NCBI GenBank assembly: GCA_038239195.1
Contig: JBBSEZ010000481.1
Span: 1 to 7,485, forward strand
From: JBBSEZ01 sp038239195
GTDB taxonomy: Bacteria; Planctomycetota; Planctomycetia; Gemmatales; Gemmataceae
Direction: 5' to 3'
DNA length: 7,485 bases
A model generated the notes under the pieces. It was given only the letters and a program-made list of their open reading frames with translations. It was not told the DNA's origin and ran no database searches. Both the position numbers and the translations under genes were made by a program. Shown one piece after another: positions 6,301-7,485 of this stretch. The number at the start of each line of letters is the position of its first letter. Position 1 is the stretch's first letter.

Positions 6301-7427
6301 ACATCTGCCTGGCTGCGGCCTCCGGGCTGAGCATGGTGGACACGATCCAGGGGGCGTACTTCCAGAGCCGGGCGCTCCTGCTGGCCCTGCGCGCCGGCGA
6401 GCCGAGCCGGCTCGTGACGGCGCTAACGATGGAGGCAGCACACGAGTCGATCGGCGGGAGCTGGAGTCGCAAGCGCACCGACAAGCTCCTGCGCGCGGCG
6501 ACGGAGCTAGCCCACGAACTGAACGAGCCGTACCCGCGCGCTCTGGTGTCGTTGGGCCGCGGGATCATGGCGGCCCTGGAGGGCGACTGGCCGCAGGCAC
6601 GCGTGCTGTGCGACGAGGCGGAAGGGACCTTTCGCGAGTCGTGTACCGGCGTCATGTGGGACCTGGGCACGGCGCAGCGCTTCGCCCTGTGGCCGCTGAT
6701 GTTCATGGGCGAGGTGGCGGAGATTCGCCGCCGGTTGCCCGGCCTCATCAAGGAAGCGCAGGAGCGCGACGATCTGTACGGAGAGACCAACCTCTGCCTG
6801 GTGGTACGCACCTTCGCGCGCCTGGCCACCGACGAACCACACCTCGCCCGGGAAGAGTTGCGGGAGGTGATGGGCCGCTGGTCGCAGCAGGGCTTCCACG
6901 TCCAGCACATGAATCGGCTCTACGACGAAGCGCGGATCGACCTCTACCTGCGCGATGGGGCCAGCGCCTGGCGGCGCGTGAGCGAACAATGGCCGCTGGT
7001 CGATCGGTCGCACCTGTTGCGGGTCCAGCAAGTGCGCATCTTCCTGCGGCACCTGCGCGGCTGCTGTGCCCTCGCGGTGAGCGAGGACCGGCTCGCGGGC
7101 GCCGAGCGCGACGCGCGCGCCCTGTGGCGCGAGAAGGTGCCGTGGGCGCAGGCCCTGGCGCAGCTGCTCCACGCCGGGGTCGCGGCGCGGCGCGGCGGGC
7201 GGCGCGCCGCGGAGCTCTTGCGAGATGGTGCGGAGCGCTGCGACGCGGCCGCAATGCGGCTGTTCGCCGCCGCGGCCCGGCGCCGGTTGGGGGAGCTCCA
7301 GGGGGGCGAGGAAGGCCGGGCCCTGATCGAGAAGGCGGACGAGTGGATGAAGGGGCAGCAGGTGGTCCGCCCCGACCGGATGGCGGCGCTCCTGGTGCCG
7401 GGGGTTGGCGCCGTGGGGGCCCGATAA
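3333..7427 (+). CDS. Ser/Thr protein kinase fused to an AAA/STAND-type ATPase and TPR-like region
   Basis: This encodes 1364 residues with no signal peptide or transmembrane helix, so it is a cytoplasmic signalling protein. Residues 1-120 form a helical module seen at the N-terminus of many planctomycete kinases. A low-complexity linker (121-155) leads to a complete kinase domain at about 160-421. It has the glycine loop GRGGMGVVY (169-177), Lys191 in VALK, Glu207 in helix C, the HRDVKPGN loop (286-293, catalytic Asp288), DFG (306-308) and APE (334-336). All catalytic residues are present, so it should be active. A P-loop ATPase follows from about 438, with Walker A GRSGAGKS (469-476) and Walker B VLVIDDLQWGD (591-601), of the AAA_16/MalT-like type. 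Residues 750 to about 1340 are helical and TPR-like, suited to protein or ligand binding. The layout resembles PknK-type regulators but lacks a C-terminal DNA-binding domain. ATG 3333 lies inside the end of the sigma factor gene, a 17-base overlap that suggests translational coupling. Only a weak GAGAG (3323-3327) precedes it. Confidence 0.87.
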   Translation: MTERLDPAEQLLALWRQGQRPDVYQFLSGVGPLGPPELVAVLRIDQQERWQLGEQVPAEGYLDAFPALEDAPEKAVELIYCEFLLREAGGATVALEPFLDRFPAHADRLRQQVELHWALESSSGEGDGTLSGPEAPPGTVTGRTAAGPLGKGEAGGPILPGHEILRELGRGGMGVVYLARDRKRDRAVALKIMQGVGPAELYRFKNEFRSLAGLNHPNLVALYELVAEGDQWFFTMEVVEGVHFLDHVRGRRHRGGLRAEHVPRLRAALEQLAEGLVALHAAGKLHRDVKPGNVLVAPDGRVVLLDFGLAAELDRGGKYLSMHPRLLGTILYMAPEQAACKPVSPAADWYAVGVMLYEALTGRPPFDGMPLAILLDKQQHDPPAPATLAPDAPADLAELCMELLRRDPAARPCGEEVLRRLRASPQPQPGPAPSAPEAHLVGRDRHLIALREALGSMRQGRAVVLAVHGRSGAGKSALLRRFLDELAERDEAVVLEGRCYEQESVPYKALDSLIDALTRHLDGLPSSEAEALLPRDVLTLARVFPVLRRVEAVLSAPRRPGDVSDPQELRRRAVAALRELLGRLSDRRPLVLVIDDLQWGDRDSAAILAELLAPPDPPALLLIGAYRSEDASSSPCLVAFARLAALVEGRELPVEPLTPDERRELVLALLGPGAEAAAEAIARQSGGYPFFVHELVRYLESGSSLAHRTAGDFTLTEVLWGRVQRLPEEARVLLEVVAVAGQPVSLEVACAAAEVTEERPALALLRSGRLLRAAASAERNEVETYHDRVRETVVAHLTPAARRHYHRRLAEQFQASPTSDPEVLAAHWPEAGERERAGEHYARAAERAALALAFERATKLYRLALELRPVEGEEQRRLRTSLGDALAGAGRGAEAAREYQAAASLAGQTGAAGVELQRRAALQYLSSGHVDAGLAALRNVLGAVGLNLCATPRAAFWSLVWQRIRLRLRGLGYRQRAASAVPPAELMTLDICLAAASGLSMVDTIQGAYFQSRALLLALRAGEPSRLVTALTMEAAHESIGGSWSRKRTDKLLRAATELAHELNEPYPRALVSLGRGIMAALEGDWPQARVLCDEAEGTFRESCTGVMWDLGTAQRFALWPLMFMGEVAEIRRRLPGLIKEAQERDDLYGETNLCLVVRTFARLATDEPHLAREELREVMGRWSQQGFHVQHMNRLYDEARIDLYLRDGASAWRRVSEQWPLVDRSHLLRVQQVRIFLRHLRGCCALAVSEDRLAGAERDARALWREKVPWAQALAQLLHAGVAARRGGRRAAELLRDGAERCDAAAMRLFAAAARRRLGELQGGEEGRALIEKADEWMKGQQVVRPDRMAALLVPGVGAVGAR
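3362..3387 (+). other. 11-bp hairpin just after the sigma factor stop, inside the kinase start
   Basis: Bases 3362-3372 pair with 3377-3387 around a TGTG loop (core CTGGCGC-TGTG-GCGCCAG). The stem is 11 bp with one G-U wobble. It begins 13 bases after the sigma factor stop and 29 bases after the kinase ATG. In mRNA it could slow ribosomes or RNases at the junction and set the ratio of the two proteins. It also lies in coding sequence, where GC-rich codons can form stems by chance. Confidence 0.4.
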
Positions 7428-7485
7428 AAGGAAGACACAAAAATAAAAAAACGACACCAAAACCCAACCCCCCGGGCGCCCACAC
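7428..7485. other. A/C-rich tail after the kinase gene
   Basis: Composition changes sharply at the kinase stop. The 58 bases are dominated by A and C, with a single T, and contain A-runs, whereas the preceding kilobases are strongly GC-rich. I see no gene and no hairpin-plus-T-tract terminator on the plus strand. It may be an intergenic spacer, or low-quality sequence at a contig end. Confidence 0.5.

Noticed and set aside
7185..7215. Dense GCG/GGC runs near the kinase C-terminus as a repeat or hairpin element
   Set aside because: They encode an Arg/Ala/Gly-rich helix consistent with the surrounding protein and are expected from biased codon use; no long perfect symmetry is present.
1..7485. 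Defence system, CRISPR array, transposon or biosynthetic cluster
   Set aside because: No repeats with spacers, transposase, nuclease or biosynthetic enzyme motifs are seen. The P-loop ATPase belongs to a regulator-type fusion with a kinase and sigma factor partner, which fits signalling better than defence.

Overview
This window comes from a strongly GC-rich bacterial genome. Codon third positions are almost all G or C, and the gene content points to the phylum Planctomycetota, most likely a Gemmata/Isosphaera-type lineage. The clues are a secreted protein with pre-peptidase C-terminal-like (PPC) domains, and an ECF-like sigma factor overlapping a Ser/Thr kinase that carries the N-terminal helical module common in planctomycete kinases. 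The lineage assignment is inferred from gene content; no 16S or other marker is present.

All supported genes read on the plus strand. Positions 2-175 hold the 3' end of a gene cut by the window edge: one transmembrane helix, a charged helical stretch and an early stop. It resembles the membrane stub of a planctomycete Ser/Thr kinase. Twelve bases later, behind a strong Shine-Dalgarno sequence, gene 2 (188-2626) encodes an 812-residue exported protein with two PPC-like beta domains, Ig-like segments and a less easily assigned C-terminal third. A perfect 45-base inverted repeat lies inside this reading frame and adds exactly 15 codons.

A 120-base intergenic gap (2627-2746) contains small hairpins at the gene 2 stop and a -10-like TACAAT. 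It leads to a two-gene module. Gene 3 (2747-3349) is a 200-residue ECF-type sigma factor. Gene 4 (3333-7427) overlaps it by 17 bases and encodes a 1364-residue soluble protein: N-terminal planctomycete module, complete Ser/Thr kinase domain, AAA/STAND-type P-loop ATPase, then a long helical TPR-like region. The overlap implies co-expression, and the architecture suggests that ligand or partner sensing by the ATPase/TPR part controls the kinase, which may in turn act on the sigma factor. Phosphorylation of the sigma factor is a hypothesis, not something the sequence proves.

After the kinase stop, the last 58 bases are abruptly A/C-rich and may be intergenic DNA or a contig-end artefact. I see no RNA genes, CRISPR arrays, insertion sequences or replication origin.
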